Source: Hemibagrus wyckioides
Taxonomy: Eukaryota; Chordata; Actinopteri; Siluriformes; Bagridae
Direction of reading: 5' to 3'
Length of the DNA stretch: 64,000 nt
Assembly (NCBI RefSeq): GCF_019097595.1
Contig: NC_080712.1
Span: 18,190,146-18,254,145 of the forward strand
This document shows positions 1 to 11,397 of this stretch, in pieces. Within the stretch, counting starts at the first letter, position 1. Each line of letters opens with the position of its first letter. The notes beneath the pieces were generated by a model that ran no database searches, had not been told where the DNA came from, and saw only the letters and a program-made list of their open reading frames with translations. A program made the position numbers and the translations under genes.

Positions 1-1853
1 GATAGTATTCAGAGGAAGAGGTTAGCCAAGAAGAAGTGGGACATGGACAGGACTGAAGAGAATAGACAGGAATACAAGGAGATATAGCACAGAGTGAAGA
101 GGGAGATGTCTAAGGCCAAGCAGAAGGCGTATGACGAGGTGTACACTAGGTTTGACACTAGAGAAGGAGAGAAGGACTTGTACAGGTTAGCTAGACAGAG
201 GGATCGAGATGGGAAGTATGTGCAGCAAGTTAGAGGTATTAAGGATAAAGATGGAAAGGTGCTCACAAGTGAGGAGAGTGTACAGAGGAGATGGAAGGAG
301 TACTTTGAAGAGCTGATGAATGAGGAAAATGAGAGGGAACAAAGAGTAGAAGGGGTGAACTCTGTGGAACAGAAAGTAGATAAGATCAGAAAGGATGAAG
401 TCAGGAAGGCTTTGAAGAGGATGAAAAGTGGAAAGGCAGTTGGTCCTGACGACATCCCGGTGGAGGTCTGGAAGTGTCTAGGAAAGGCGGCAGTGGAATT
501 TTTAACTAGTCTGTTTAACAGGGTTTTAGCGAGGGAGAAGATGCCTGAGGAATGGAGAAGAAGTGTATTAGTGCCGATCTTTAAGAATAAGGGTGACGTG
601 CAGAGTTGCAGCAACTATAGGGGGATAAAGTTGATGAGCCATACAATGAAGCTCTGGGAAAGAGTAGTAGAAGCTAGGTTAAGGAAGGTAGTGGAAATCT
701 GTGAGCAGCAGTATGGCTTCATGCCCAGAAAGAGAACAAACAGATGCAATTTTTGCTCTGAGAATGTTGATGGAGAAGTATAGGGATGGTCAGTGAGTGT
801 TTGTAGAGTTGGAGAAAGCGTATGACAGGGTGCCAAGAGAAGAGCTGTGGTACTGTATGAGGAAGTCAGGAGTAGCAGAGAAGTATGTCAGAGTGGTGCA
901 GGACATGTATGAGAGGAGCAGGACAGTGGTGACATGTGCTGTAGGTCAGACAGAGGAGTTCAGAGTGGAGGTGGGACTGCATCAGGGATCGGCTCTGAGC
1001 CCCTTCCTATTTGCTATGGTGATGGACCAGTTGTCAGAGGAGGTCAGACAGGAGTCTCCTTGGACAATGATGTTTGCAGATGACATTGTGATCTGTAGTG
1101 AGAGCAGGGAGCAGGTGGAGGAAAACCTGGAGAGGTGGAGGTTTGTGCTGGAGAGAAGAGTAATGAAAGTCAGTCGTAGTAAGACTGAGTACATGTGTGT
1201 GAATTAAAGGGAGGGAAGCGGAACAGTAAGATTACAGGGTGAAGAGGTGAAGAAGATACAGGAGTTTAAGTACTTGGGGTCAACAGTCCAGAGTAATGGA
1301 GAGTGTGGGAAAGAGGTAAAGAAGCGAGTGCAGGCAGGTTGGAATGGGTGGAGAAAGGTGTCGGGTGTTCTGTATGGTAGAAAAATAGCAGCGAGAGTCA
1401 AGGGGAAGGTGTACAGGACAGTGGTGAGACCAGCCATGCTGTATGGTTTAGAGACAGTGTCACTGAGGAAGAGACAGGAGGCAGAGATGGAGGTAGCAGA
1501 GCTGAAGATGTTGAGGTTCTCTTTGGGAGTGACAAGGTTGGACAGGATTAGGAACGAGTACATCAGAGGGACAGCTCATGTTGGACATTTGGGGGACAAA
1601 GTTAGAGAGGCCAGGTTAAGATGGTTTGGACATGTCCAGAGGAGGGAGTGTGAGTATATTGGTAGGAGAATGTTGGACATGGAGCTGCCAGGCAGGAAGA
1701 AAAGAGGAAGGCCAAAGAGGAGGTATATGGATGTAATAAATGAGGATATGAAGCTAGTGGGTGTAAGTGTTGAGGATGCAGAAGATAGGGATAGGTGGAG
1801 AGAGATGATTCGCTGTGGCGACCCCTGAAGGGAAAAGCCGAAAGAAGATGAAG
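1..1853 (+). mobile_element. Broken LINE (non-LTR retrotransposon), reverse transcriptase to 3' end
   Basis: This is the 3' part of a non-LTR retrotransposon. The frame that opens at the window edge hits a TAG at 86-88 and then continues through 94-783. It encodes the RT fingers with SGKAVGPDDIPVEVWK and SNYRGIKLMS. The frame shifts near 780-800. The segment 797-1207 holds LEKAYDRVPREELW, the catalytic box as MMFADDIVIC (FADD instead of YADD) and SRSKTEYMCVN, then stops. The segment 1247-1828 carries the C-terminal region with EFKYLGSTVQ and RWFGHVQRRE, and ends in IRCGDP. The short 3' tail after the stop (GAAAAGCCGAAAGAAGATGAAGA) is typical of a LINE family common in fish. With at least two stops and one frameshift the copy is dead. 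The clade is not resolved (RTE-like suspected). The 5' end lies outside the window. Confidence 0.9.
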
Positions 1854-2740
1854 ACTGACCTTATGTGGCGTGAAGAGGAAAAATCACAAAGGTGAAACAA
1901 TATTAAATAAGATATGCAAATAAACAGCTAATCACCCAATTACAGTGCATGACTACCAAATAAACCCTAATAAATGTCCATTAAATACATAAATGTAAAC
2001 AAAACAACAACAATAACACATTTACTATACATATGTAATTATTATTGTTGTCTGGTAACTTCTTCTAATGCTAATAAGTAATAATTCATATTCTGTTGAG
2101 TCAAAAGTCAAAAACACAGTCACTGCTACTGCAGTTAGTACACTTGGCCTTTGTAATGCACTGTTGGTTTAATTTTGAAGAACATGAAAGATGGAAAATG
2201 GCAAAATTACAAATGCTTAAGACACCAATTCGGGTTAATTGATGACATCGTCAGCAATAAATTGATGGCTAAAAAGAGATTCCATTAGCAACATGCTATT
2301 TAGCTCTCCATAAACTTAATTTGCTTGAACATGTTCAGTTATATGTTTAACATAACCTGTGGTTTTTGTCATCAAATATCTCAATACATAGTTACAATCT
2401 TTCCACATGACATAAAAGTATCTTCTAATGCATTCCTGTGAGCATTCTTGTTCAATTCTTCACAACCTAAACTATGCCAAAATCAAGTACATCTAGTGGT
2501 TTTTACAAATAGGGCACATAACATTGTATTATATTGTTTTATAGTATTTATACTGTATATTATAGGCATGGAATTGTAATTTTTTGCTCTTCTTCTTCTA
2601 TAATATATAATCTAATAATAAACCAGATTTATAAAGTTCGTCATGGCAAAATTTGACTTGACGAAGCAAGTAGGGTTCCAGCACTTTTACAGGTGATTGG
2701 ATAGGTCACCAGAATACACATAGCCCACTTCTCCTCGATG

Positions 2741-2742
<2 letters not shown>
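1854..2742. other. Gene-free AT-rich stretch
   Basis: No ORF, RNA gene or recognisable repeat was seen. The base composition is AT-rich with short A and T runs. Confidence 0.6.

Positions 2743-2793
<51 letters not shown>
2743..2793. repeat. (AAT)n microsatellite
   Basis: About 17 uninterrupted copies of AAT. Similar tracts recur at 7977-8025, 37633-37683 and 51880-51937, so this trinucleotide is common in this genome. Confidence 0.95.
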
Positions 2794-2967
2794 CGGCTTA
2801 TAAAGCAAAACAGAATGTCGCCTCTTTCAAGCCAACATAAAAAGTGTATGGATTAATAAACGCTGTATGGATTAAGGCTGTGGGCAAGCACATTTTCAGA
2901 ATAGTGACACACACACACACACACATACTAATTTAAAGTAGAGTAGCTTATTAACCTTCTGTCATGT

Positions 2968-3085
2968 GTTTGGTAGAAGGGAGGAAACCAGATGATCCAG
3001 AATGTCACACAGCAATAATCTGTGAAACTCCACATAGAAAGTAAACTGAGCTCAGGATCGCACAGAGCCCCTGAGCTGTGCTCGA
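2968..3085 (-). repeat. Fish SINE-tail fragment (antisense)
   Basis: The stretch with GGGAGGAAACCAGA, GTGAAACTCCACATAGAA and TGAGCTCAGGATCGCACA is the antisense of the widespread fish interspersed repeat seen in sense at 13590-14110 and 55015-55240. It is degraded, and the family is assigned from remembered consensus features only. Confidence 0.6.
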
Positions 3086-3377
3086 GCATGCCCCGCTTTG
3101 CCATGATGCCAAAATGTCTGTAATATTCCTATTCCTGTAATATCCACTGATAATTGTGAGGCACTGTGGGGAATACTATGCTCTGATATTAGTTGAAACT
3201 CCACTTAGTGTTGCTTCACCATTTCCCACACAAGTCCTTGTTTTATCAGTTTTCCTCTTAGGCTGGTGGTAGCTAAGTAACCGGCTAAATACACGCTGTT
3301 TGTCACTAACTGGATAATAATATTATTCTAACTAAAATAAAGGGCAGACGACAAAAAGACAGAGAAGTATCGGAGAA

Positions 3378-4014
3378 GCATCGCAGTTTGTTGTATATGG
3401 GGCTGCATAGCCACAGACCAGTCGGGGTGCCCATGCTGACCTCTGTGCACCTCCAATGAGCACATGAGCATCAGAACTGGACCACGGAGCAATGGAAGAA
3501 GGTGGCCTGGTCTGATGAATCATGTTTTCTTTTACATAATGTGGATGGCCAGGTGGAAGGTGTGTGTTGCTTACCTGGGGAACACATGGTACCAAGATGC
3601 ACTATGGGAAGAAGGCAAGCCGGTGGAGGCTTGCTTTGGGCAATGTTCTGCTGGGAAAGCTTGGGTCCTACCATGTTACTTTGACATGTACAACCTACCT
3701 AAGCATTGTGAAGACCATGTACACCCTTTCATGGAAAAGGTATTCCCTGATGGCTGTGGTCTCTTTCAGCAGGATAATGTGCAGTGCCACAAAGCAAAAA
3801 TGGTTCAGGAATAGTCTGATGAGCACAAAAACAAGTTTGAAGTGTTGACTTCAAACTCCAAATCTGCTGCTAACATCTTGGTGCCAGATACCACAACACA
3901 CCTTCAGGGATCTAGTGGAGTTCATGTCTCTACAGGTCAGGGCTGTTTTGCAGCAAAAGGTGAACCAACACCATATTAGGCAGGTGGTTATAATGCTATG
4001 CCAGTTTGGTGTAT
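3378..4014 (+). mobile_element. Tc1/mariner transposase fossil, 3' half
   Basis: Tc1-type transposase fragments appear in alternating frames. Examples are WSDESCFLLHNVDGQ, then an HGGG-like region (RQAGGG), then FPDGCGLFQQDNVQCHKAKM at about 3747-3804, which holds one of the catalytic aspartate regions. The end reads GGCAGGTGGTTATAATG followed by GGTGTATA, matching the terminal repeat of the elements at 4748-5136 and 20396-20977. Frameshifts and an internal deletion (the segment before GTGTTGACTTC is collapsed) make it inactive. No 5' terminal repeat is visible. Confidence 0.85.
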
Positions 4015-4747
4015 ATAAAACGTGACATATATGTAAAATTCCACTGGTTGTTGGTTTCTAATGCAAAGTAATTACACATTACCACACACCTAATACAGTG
4101 ATACACTGGTGCATTGTGTTATTATGCTGCTATGCTACTAAGTAGTAATTAGACAACAGTCAGTGTTGCAGAAACTTTTGGAAATGTTTAGCTAAAAATC
4201 CATCTTAGTCTGACCATCTACAAGCTACAAAAACATAGGTCAAAATGGTCAAACTGGTAGACCATCTTCACCAAGTGGAAGGGAAAACATTTCTAAATTT
4301 ACCTCCTCAAATGCATGTTGCATAAAAAATCTCAAACATTATTATTATTACAAAATTATTTTTTTTTAGTTTAGTTAAGGAATAAGGAAGCTGGGAAATA
4401 ACTTACTAGCAAGAAATGATGGTATACCAGTTTGGCCAGCTCAGCCTGTGTTTCAGTAGCTGGTCAATGGATTTTTCAGTAAGGGGTTTGGATTTAAAAT
4501 GTAAACACAATTCTTTCTTCATTTTTTCTTGCAATATCTGACATCCTTCAATTATATGCAAAAATCAACCAGTTAATAGCAACATTAAATGTTAATAACT
4601 TGACCTTACTGATTTTGAAGACTATCAAGTGTTATATGTGTGTATTTTCATGATTGTTCATTCATTCAAACACTTAAATATTTAGAGGAGATTGGTTAGA
4701 AATACAGAAAGATAAATGTAAAATGTTAATGAGCTGGATCGTATATA
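4015..4747. other. Gene-free stretch
   Basis: AT-rich sequence between two Tc1 remnants. No coding, RNA or repeat structure was recognised. Confidence 0.5.
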
Positions 4748-5136
4748 TACACCGATCAAGCATAACATTATAAGCACTTATAGGTGAAGTGAATAACAAT
4801 GATTAGTTCCTCATCATGGCACATTAACAAGGGCCAAATTGTGATGGCTAGACAACTGGATCAGAGCATCTTCAAAACTGCAGCTCTTGGGAGGTCTGCA
4901 CTGGTCAGCATTGGTCAGTATCTATCAAAAGTGGTCCAAGGAAGGAACAGTGGTGAACCAGCAGCAGGGTCATCCGATCCAACAGACGAGCTACTGTTGC
5001 TCAGATTGCTGAAGAAGTTAATGCTGGTTCTGATAGAAAGGTGCCAGAATACACAGCGCATCACAGTGTTTTGGAAGCAAAAGGGGATCAACATAACATT
5101 AGGTAGGTGGTCATAATGTTATGTCTGGTCGGTGTA
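4748..5136 (+). mobile_element. Tc1-like deletion derivative with both terminal repeats
   Basis: The element starts TA-CACCGATCAAGCATAACATT and ends AATGTTATGTCTGGTCGGTG-TA, which are imperfect inverted copies flanked by the TA expected for Tc1 target duplication. The interior (4799-5100) keeps the N-terminal DNA-binding part of a transposase (KGQIVMARQLDQSI, then SALVSI), but the catalytic half is gone. Length is about 389 bp. It ends only about 40 bp before the promoter-like boxes of the DHHC gene. Confidence 0.85.
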
Positions 5137-5178
5137 CTTGTATTTTGAAGTTCAATTATATTTATGGTGATATATTGT

Positions 5179-5216
5179 CACGTGAACACACGAGCCCAAT
5201 CAGATGCGAGGGGCGG
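5179..5216 (+). promoter_or_regulatory. Putative promoter boxes of the DHHC gene
   Basis: Within 40 bp there is an E-box CACGTG (5179-5184), a CCAAT box (5196-5200) and a GC box GGGGCGG (5210-5216), about 210 bp upstream of the likely start codon. No TATA box is close. The clustering and position suggest a core promoter. No transcript evidence is available. Confidence 0.45.
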
Positions 5217-5424
5217 AGTTCTGCTTCTGTCGAATCAGTGGTATCAGCGGTATAGTGGGAAATCGGCTCACTTTACTCCTGCTGTTATTGTTTTTTTATT
5301 CCGCTGCTCTTTGAACAATTATTGCTGTTTTACACCGACTCAGGAACTATTTTCTTCTCCGTTAAAGTATGCAGATCGTGCGGATGAATAGTATCATATA
5401 GCTGTGGGTTGTAATTGCAGCACT

Positions 5425-7974
5425 ATGCCGCTGGTGACTGGAGGAAGCGGTGTGTTTGAGGCGGTTCAAAGGGGAGATGGTGAACAAGTGGCGCTGCTCG
5501 TTCAACAGGACCGGAGCATCCTGAAACAAAGAGGTGGGTTAATCACACAGCTTTGTTTAACAGGCCTTATCTGTGGTTCTTCAGACAGATGTGTTAACTA
5601 GACTTGTCTGTGGTTCTTCAGACAGATGTGTTAACTAGACTTGTCTGTGGTTCTTCAGACAGATGTGTTAACTAGACTTGTCTGTGGTTCTTCAGACAGA
5701 TGTGTTAACTAGACTTGTCTGTGGTTCTTCAGACAGATGTGTTAACTAGACTTGTCTGTGGTTCTTCAGACAGATGTGTTAACTAGACTTGTCTGTGGTT
5801 CTTCAGACAGATGTGTTAACTAGACTTGTCTGTGGTTCTTCAGACAGATGTGTTAACTAGACTTGTCTGTGGTTCTTCAGACAGATGTGTTAACTAGACT
5901 TGTCTGTGGTTCTTTAGACAGATGTGTTAACTAGGCTTGTCTGTGGTTTTTCAGACAGATGTGTTAACTAGACTTGTCTGTGGTTCTTCAGACAGATGTG
6001 TTAACTAGGCTTGTCTGTGGTTCTTCAGACAGATGTGTTAACTAGGCTTGTCTGTGGTTCTTCAGACAGATGTGTTAACTAGGCTTGTCTGTGGTTCTTC
6101 AGACAGATGTGTTAACTAGACTTGTCTGTGGCTCTTTAGACAGATGTGTTAACTAGGCTTGTCTGTGGTTCTTCAGACAGCTGTGTTAACTAGACTTGTC
6201 TGTGGCTCTTTAGACAGATGTGTTAACTAGGCTTGTCTGTGGTTCTTCAGACAGATGTGTTAACTAGACTTGTCTGTGGCTCTTTAGACAGATGTGTTAA
6301 CTAGACTTGTCTGTGGCTCTTTAGACAGATGTGTTAACTAGGCTTGTCTGTGGTTCTTCAGACAGATGTGTTAACTAGGCTTGTCTGTGGTTCTTTAGAC
6401 AGATGTGTTAACTAGGCTTGTCTGTGGTTCTTCAGACAGATGTGTTAACTAGACTTGTCTGTGGCTCTTTAGACAGATGTGTTAACTAGACTTGTCTGTG
6501 GCTCTTTAGACAGATGTGTTAACTAGGCTTGTCTGTGGTTCTTCAGACAGATGTGTTAACCAGACCTCAGTTGGCATTTCCCTGCATTTGCATTTCGCTC
6601 TTATGTTGTTATTGGCAGTGCTTTGTCAGGTCGAGCTGCAGCTTAAAGTTTAGTTTCTTCAACATGTTTTTCTTTAAACACTGATCTTTACATATTTATA
6701 TATAATGTTTATCAAGCAACATCATGCTCAGGCTATACAACATCAGTTTGTTTGTTTGTTGCTTGGTTTTTCAGTGTTTTATAGCTTTTAAATGTGCTAT
6801 GTGCAGAAAAGAATGAGAAAACAACAACAATATTAGTAGATTTCATATGGAGATGTTAGTAATATGGAGGAATAACAGTAAAAAAAAATAAACAATTTAT
6901 TGCCTTCTTATATATGTCTTATTGCATGTGCAAAATATACTAATTAAGAATACAGCTATGTAAAGTAAGAATGTGTATTCTTTTCAGGTTGGGGTGGATT
7001 TACTGCCCTCCATTTTGCTGCTCTTCATGGGAATAGGCCAATAGCTGAACTCCTCCTGAACAGCGGCGCAGACCCCAATATACCCTGTGATGCCGGACAA
7101 ACCCCCTTTCACTTTGCTTGCCGGTATGGAGTCCCTTCAAAACAATATATTAATCCATTTCATGTTGTTAGTGAAAGCATTTATTTGCATTATTTTCAAT
7201 CCACAATTGTTGAACAACTGGTGTAGTATATGTGTTATTGATTTTTTTCTCTGTAACAGAAATGGTAACATCAGCATCATGCACAAAATGATGCAGCATG
7301 GAGCAGACCTGCGCATTGTAGATCAGCAGGGAAAAACGTCACTGCATCATTCAGTTAGTGGAGGAAACATGTGAGTAACTCAATATTCTGTTTAATCTGA
7401 TTTAAAAATTTCGCTCATTTGGTCTGTAACCTGGGTTGTGTTCTGCATTAGTGTAATTCCTGTGAGCTCAGGATAAGCAAAGAGGCATTGCTGGAACTGG
7501 GAGAAAATGTTAATATCTTATAGCACTGATCCACTTTTTTCACTGCTGTCTGCTGATCAGTGTTGCCATGCAGTACCTCTGGGAGACGACAATGTTCCAA
7601 TTCTCAGATGCTGATAACTTCTTGATCACGCCACTTCACATGGCAGCATCCACTGGCAATACAGATGTGGTCCGGTATCTGCTCCGAGAAAATGTAAGCG
7701 GCTGAAATGGATTTGGAGATAAAAAATATTAGAATTATAACTTATAATATATAGTGAGTACTGTTAACACTTTTATAGCATTTAGTGACTTTTTCTGTGT
7801 TAAATAAAAGTTTTACAGGCATTATTTTAGACTTTTCATCCTCTCCTTTAGTACAAGTGTATGGTTCATGGCATCTGTTTGTACATAGTTCTTTTAATCT
7901 GTAAATTATGATATGTCCTCGATGTGAAACTAGATTTGAATAAAAATGTTGATCTTAAGAAAATACATACAATT

Positions 7975-8025
<51 letters not shown>

Positions 8026-11000
8026 TCAGTGGTGTCAGACAGTCATATTAAAAATCTGGGATTTAGTTTTTCAAAAATAGGAAATAAACAGAAGGCTTTA
8101 AATATTCAAAACAAAGAAAGTAAATGTTTAGTATCTTGCATTTATAATACTCATGATTCTGCACTATTTCTGGGTTTGCTTTGTACAAAAGTTCAGATAT
8201 TCCTCATGTCTAATCTATTCTGTTGAACTATGTGTTCAGGTAGCACTCTGATGGATTTGAGCATAAAGGTTTGTACAAACTTGAGGAGTCCTGCTCGAGT
8301 GCACAGTGTCATTAAAGCCAAAAGGGAAACTTTGAAATGCATCTAAATATTTCAGTGGTTACACTTTTCACTCAAGTTGTTGTCAGTAATATAATGTGTA
8401 ATGAAAGTTGCCACATTAATTTAGAAACAGATGCAATATAGAGGCATTTTCTCTAGTGTTCTCAGACCTTTGGACCCCACTGTAAAATTGAAAAGTGAAA
8501 TAGATACACAACACATGTTTTAAAACATATAACACTTAAAAGAAATCAACTTTGATAAAATGAAAATTGATAAAATGTCCTGAGGTGTCATTATGTAATA
8601 TATTTGCTGTCATCTTCCCTGCTGCCTCCTCATACACCGTCTGGGGTATCAAAAATGTTATTTCTTATTCAATGTGTCTATATAGAGGAGGTTTGAAATG
8701 TATTTACACACATATCCCTATATAACTACACAAATTACACAAACTTATTCCAACAAAGATTTAAGTTCATTAACAGTGGTCCTGTTATTACTGTGGAAGT
8801 TAAAGCATGATTTTTAGGAGACTTATTGATAGTTGTCTATGTGCAGACCTTCTGATGGGTCACTGTGGTGAAGTGGAGCAGACAGAGATTTCAGGGGTTT
8901 TAAGTAATTGGCTTTAGGACAATGCCATCTTAACCGGATCACGCAATAAAGTGTCAGTCAGGTGGTAACATGGTTAGAAATCATTGGATTCTGTTTAATA
9001 GTATTAAATTTTTCAATAAATATTTTTCCAGCTGATTTTGTTTTTGCACTCCCTGACTAGAGATGTTCAGCAGATGCAGTTGACCACCAGGGGGCAACAG
9101 CGTTGCACGTGGCTGCTGAGAAAGGCGCAATTGAAGTATGCTGGCTACTACTACGCAGCACCGGACTCCACATTTTACACATGAAAAACCATGCTGGCCT
9201 CACACCTTTAGACCTCTGCAGTCGTGGAACAACTTTTAGGTGTGTTGAGTGCAACTATTTGTCAATAGTTACTACTCTTTGACCAGAAGGAATATTATAA
9301 GCTAGAAGAAGTCATTCTGCAAAATCACCTGCCCCTTTGTTCACCCGGTCGGTTTTATGTCATTGTTTGTATTTCTTATTTCTATATTTCAGGCATCAGC
9401 AGCTCACCAAAATGTTAAAGCAGTTCATCAATAAACCAAAGGATCAAAAACCCAGAGAATCATATGGTAGCATTGATCCATCAGTCACTATAATATTTGA
9501 GAATTTCTGTTCTGGATGGATGAATATATGGATGTTTTTTTTCTAATACAGAAATGTACTACTGGACACTTCTTCTGCCAAGTGTCACTGGGGCAGTGGT
9601 GCTGCTCATAGCTGCAGCCCTTGGAGAAAAAGGAGGTGTGCTCTGTGGTTTGTTGTTTCCCTTGCTGGCAAAAGTCACCTTGTCTCAATACCACAGAATG
9701 AGTGACTATCAGAGGTTAGAGAGTTATATTATCATTCTGTATGATTGTGCTACATTATCACAGAATTTATTTGGATTTTTTTATCTCGTCTGTTTTTTGC
9801 TTCTAGGTTACCAAATCCCATCTATCTTGGAACTTTGACTGCAGCCATAATTCATACCATAATATGCTTTTACTATAGAATTCTGCCTGATATCCTTCAC
9901 TGGTAAACGCGGAGCCTTTTAACCTACGCTGAGGGAATTTTGCTGAATGAGAGAGACATGAGTTTCAGACAGCATGGTCTTCCAAAGTTTATTAAGAGAC
10001 AGAGAGTATATGCAGCATATAAAAGAAGAAATGCAAGAAACACTAACATGACATTTTCCTCATATGCTAGTTTCAGCTAAAGCAACAGTTTTACTTCTGT
10101 GAGCTGAGTTATGCCAAATATGGTCTCAAAAACAAGGATAGCAGTTAATGTCGAGACATCAAAAAGGAAGTGTCTGAGACAGTGAAACAAAGACCACGAG
10201 ACGAGAGCATGCTAGTTACATTCAAAATGCATCATTTATATACTGTATAAAAGGTGTTTGGATTGTTCTGATACACACTACATTAAAGTTGTCCTTAACC
10301 CTATTACATATTTGGCCAGCTTATACTGTCTTAAATGTTTCAGTACTACACTTCTCTGTGGTTCTCTGGCTTTTCTGGAAGCTTCTAACCCAGCATCCAG
10401 GCCGATTGAAGGCAGCTGATGCAGATCCTACAATCTCCAGCATAGCAGACTTGGTAGAGTCTAACCAGAATCCCAGTCGCTTCTGTATTTACTGTGAGGT
10501 GAGAAAACTCCATAGCAAATGGAAGGATTTGGTTTGTGTTCATTTCTTTTTTAAGTCGTTTTGATTAGAAAATAATGCATTGCATTTTTTTTCTCACTTT
10601 GTATGTATTCCATTGATTTCTGCTGATTTTATTCTATTCCTTTATGTCATGTTAGCTGTTCCAAGTGGCCAACTGCAAGCACTGTCGTCTGTGTGACCTT
10701 TGTGTCATGGATTACGATCACCACTGCCTTTTCCTAAACCGCTGTGTGGGCCAGAACAACCACCGTGTCTTTTTACTCTTCGTCCTGGCCATGATAGTGG
10801 CTCAGCTCTTTTTCGTGAGCACTGCTGGATATTACCTTCATTGGAGGTCAGAAGTGGAGAAGAGCTTGAGCTGGAGCTCAGTAGCAATGAGAGAAGCCTG
10901 GGTGCTCCTGCTTCTCATCATCAATGCGCTCGCTATCCTGTGGGAGACTTGGCTGCTCTCTGAGCAGTTTAATGCCATCTCTACTGGAACCACCACATAC

Positions 11001-11281
11001 TTCAGACAGGGTCACCATAAGAAGTCATCCTGGAGCAAGTGCGTGGTTACAGTTCTTTTGTTTTTAATTGAAGGGAAGAATTTTAGGAGTCAAAATCAAA
11101 ATGCTGTAGATATTTAGATGTAAAACAATTTACTTGTTGCTTTTACAATAACAAATTATTAGTTAATTAAGACTGATGAACAACTGTTGTTACTTGAAAT
11201 TGGTTTTAATTGGTGCACAGTTTTTATTTATTTTTTTTGGATGCGCATCACTGTGCTTCCTACAGAGGAAATATTTCATAG
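5425..11281 (+). CDS. Ankyrin-repeat DHHC palmitoyltransferase (HIP14/AKR-like)
   Basis: The product is a membrane enzyme expected to transfer palmitate to cysteines of target proteins at Golgi or vesicle membranes. Exons: 5425-5533, 6988-7123, 7260-7370, 7561-7693, 9061-9239, 9393-9466, 9552-9714, 9807-9889, 10308-10498, 10656-11038, 11266-11281; about 525 residues. Residues about 38-220 are ankyrin repeats (GFTALHFAALHGN, TPLHMAASTGN, GATALHVAAEKG). Two hydrophobic segments follow in the exons at 9552 and 9807, a third in 10308 (AYTVLNVSVLHFSVVLWLFW), then the Cys-rich domain with DHHC at 414-417 and two more membrane helices. The start is ATG 5425; an upstream in-frame GTG at 5404 is ignored. 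Oddities: the usual HCPW after DH reads HCLF, the KPxRS before the zinc cysteines is missing, and intron 8 is AT-AC. The last exon (GNIS, stop) is tentative. It resembles neither the ZDHHC13 nor the ZDHHC17 core closely. Confidence 0.88.
5563..6565. repeat. 37-bp minisatellite, about 27 copies
   Basis: The unit is 37 bp and contains TTGTCTGTGGTTCTTCAGAC then AGATGTGTTAACTAGAC. The array begins about 30 bp after the exon 1 donor of the DHHC gene. The first eight or nine units are nearly identical, which suggests recent expansion. Later units vary at three main sites (TAGAC/TAGGC, GGTTC/GGCTC, TTCAG/TTTAG). Each unit holds an inverted repeat (TGTCTG, 8-nt loop, CAGACA). Confidence 0.97.
6566..6987. 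other. Rest of DHHC gene intron 1
   Basis: AT-rich intron sequence after the minisatellite, up to the acceptor TTCTTTTCAG at 6978-6987. No repeat or coding signal was seen. Confidence 0.6.
7694..9060. other. DHHC gene intron 4 with (AAT)n at 7977-8025
   Basis: The intron lies between ankyrin exons. It holds an (AAT)n tract of about 16 copies. No mobile element was recognised in the rest. The acceptor is CCCTGACTAG at 9051-9060. Confidence 0.7.
9890..10307 (+). other. Predicted AT-AC (U12-type) intron
   Basis: The donor reads G|ATATCCTT at 9890-9897, the exact U12 5' splice consensus. A branch-point-like TCCTTAAC lies at 10292-10299. The intron ends ...CTATTAC at 10307, nine bases after the branch A. 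Joining 9889 to 10308 keeps the frame (phase 1) and gives ILPD|IWPAYTVL. The GT at 9903 that looks like a donor leaves phase 2 and breaks the frame with every AG acceptor found nearby. Confidence 0.75.
10656..11038 (+). other. DHHC catalytic exon with the two last membrane helices
   Basis: This exon of the palmitoyltransferase encodes NCKHCRLCDLCVMDYDHHC followed by an RCVGQNNH motif. These are zinc-binding cysteines plus the acyl-accepting cysteine of DHHC. Two hydrophobic helices follow (VFLLFVLAMIVAQLFFVS and AWVLLLLIINALAILW), then GTTTYF in the place of the family's TTxE motif. The donor is AA|GTGCGT. Confidence 0.9.
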
Positions 11282-11371
11282 GTAAACCACTGTTGTTTTC
11301 ATGATTAGTTTTCACTGAACCGCTTTATTTACACTGTTCATACACTTTTTGGTATTTTTAATATAATATAT

Positions 11372-11377
11372 AATAAA
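11372..11377 (+). promoter_or_regulatory. AATAAA polyadenylation signal of the DHHC gene
   Basis: AATAAA lies about 90 bp after the predicted TAG stop at 11279-11281. This supports a short terminal exon there. Confidence 0.5.
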
Positions 11378-11397
11378 TATCCTTGATGATGTGATCA

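Noticed and set aside
9..614. 201-residue minus-strand ORF
   Set aside because: It is antisense to the LINE reverse transcriptase. Its composition is Ser/Leu/Phe-rich, as expected of a shadow of a purine-rich gene.
5563..6565. 37-bp regular repeat array as a CRISPR
   Set aside because: Units are directly adjacent with no spacers, in a vertebrate intron. It is a minisatellite.
9903..9904. GT donor (TG|GTAAAC) after the helix exon of the DHHC gene
   Set aside because: It leaves phase 2, and no nearby AG acceptor continues the clear downstream frame. The AT-AC pair restores it.
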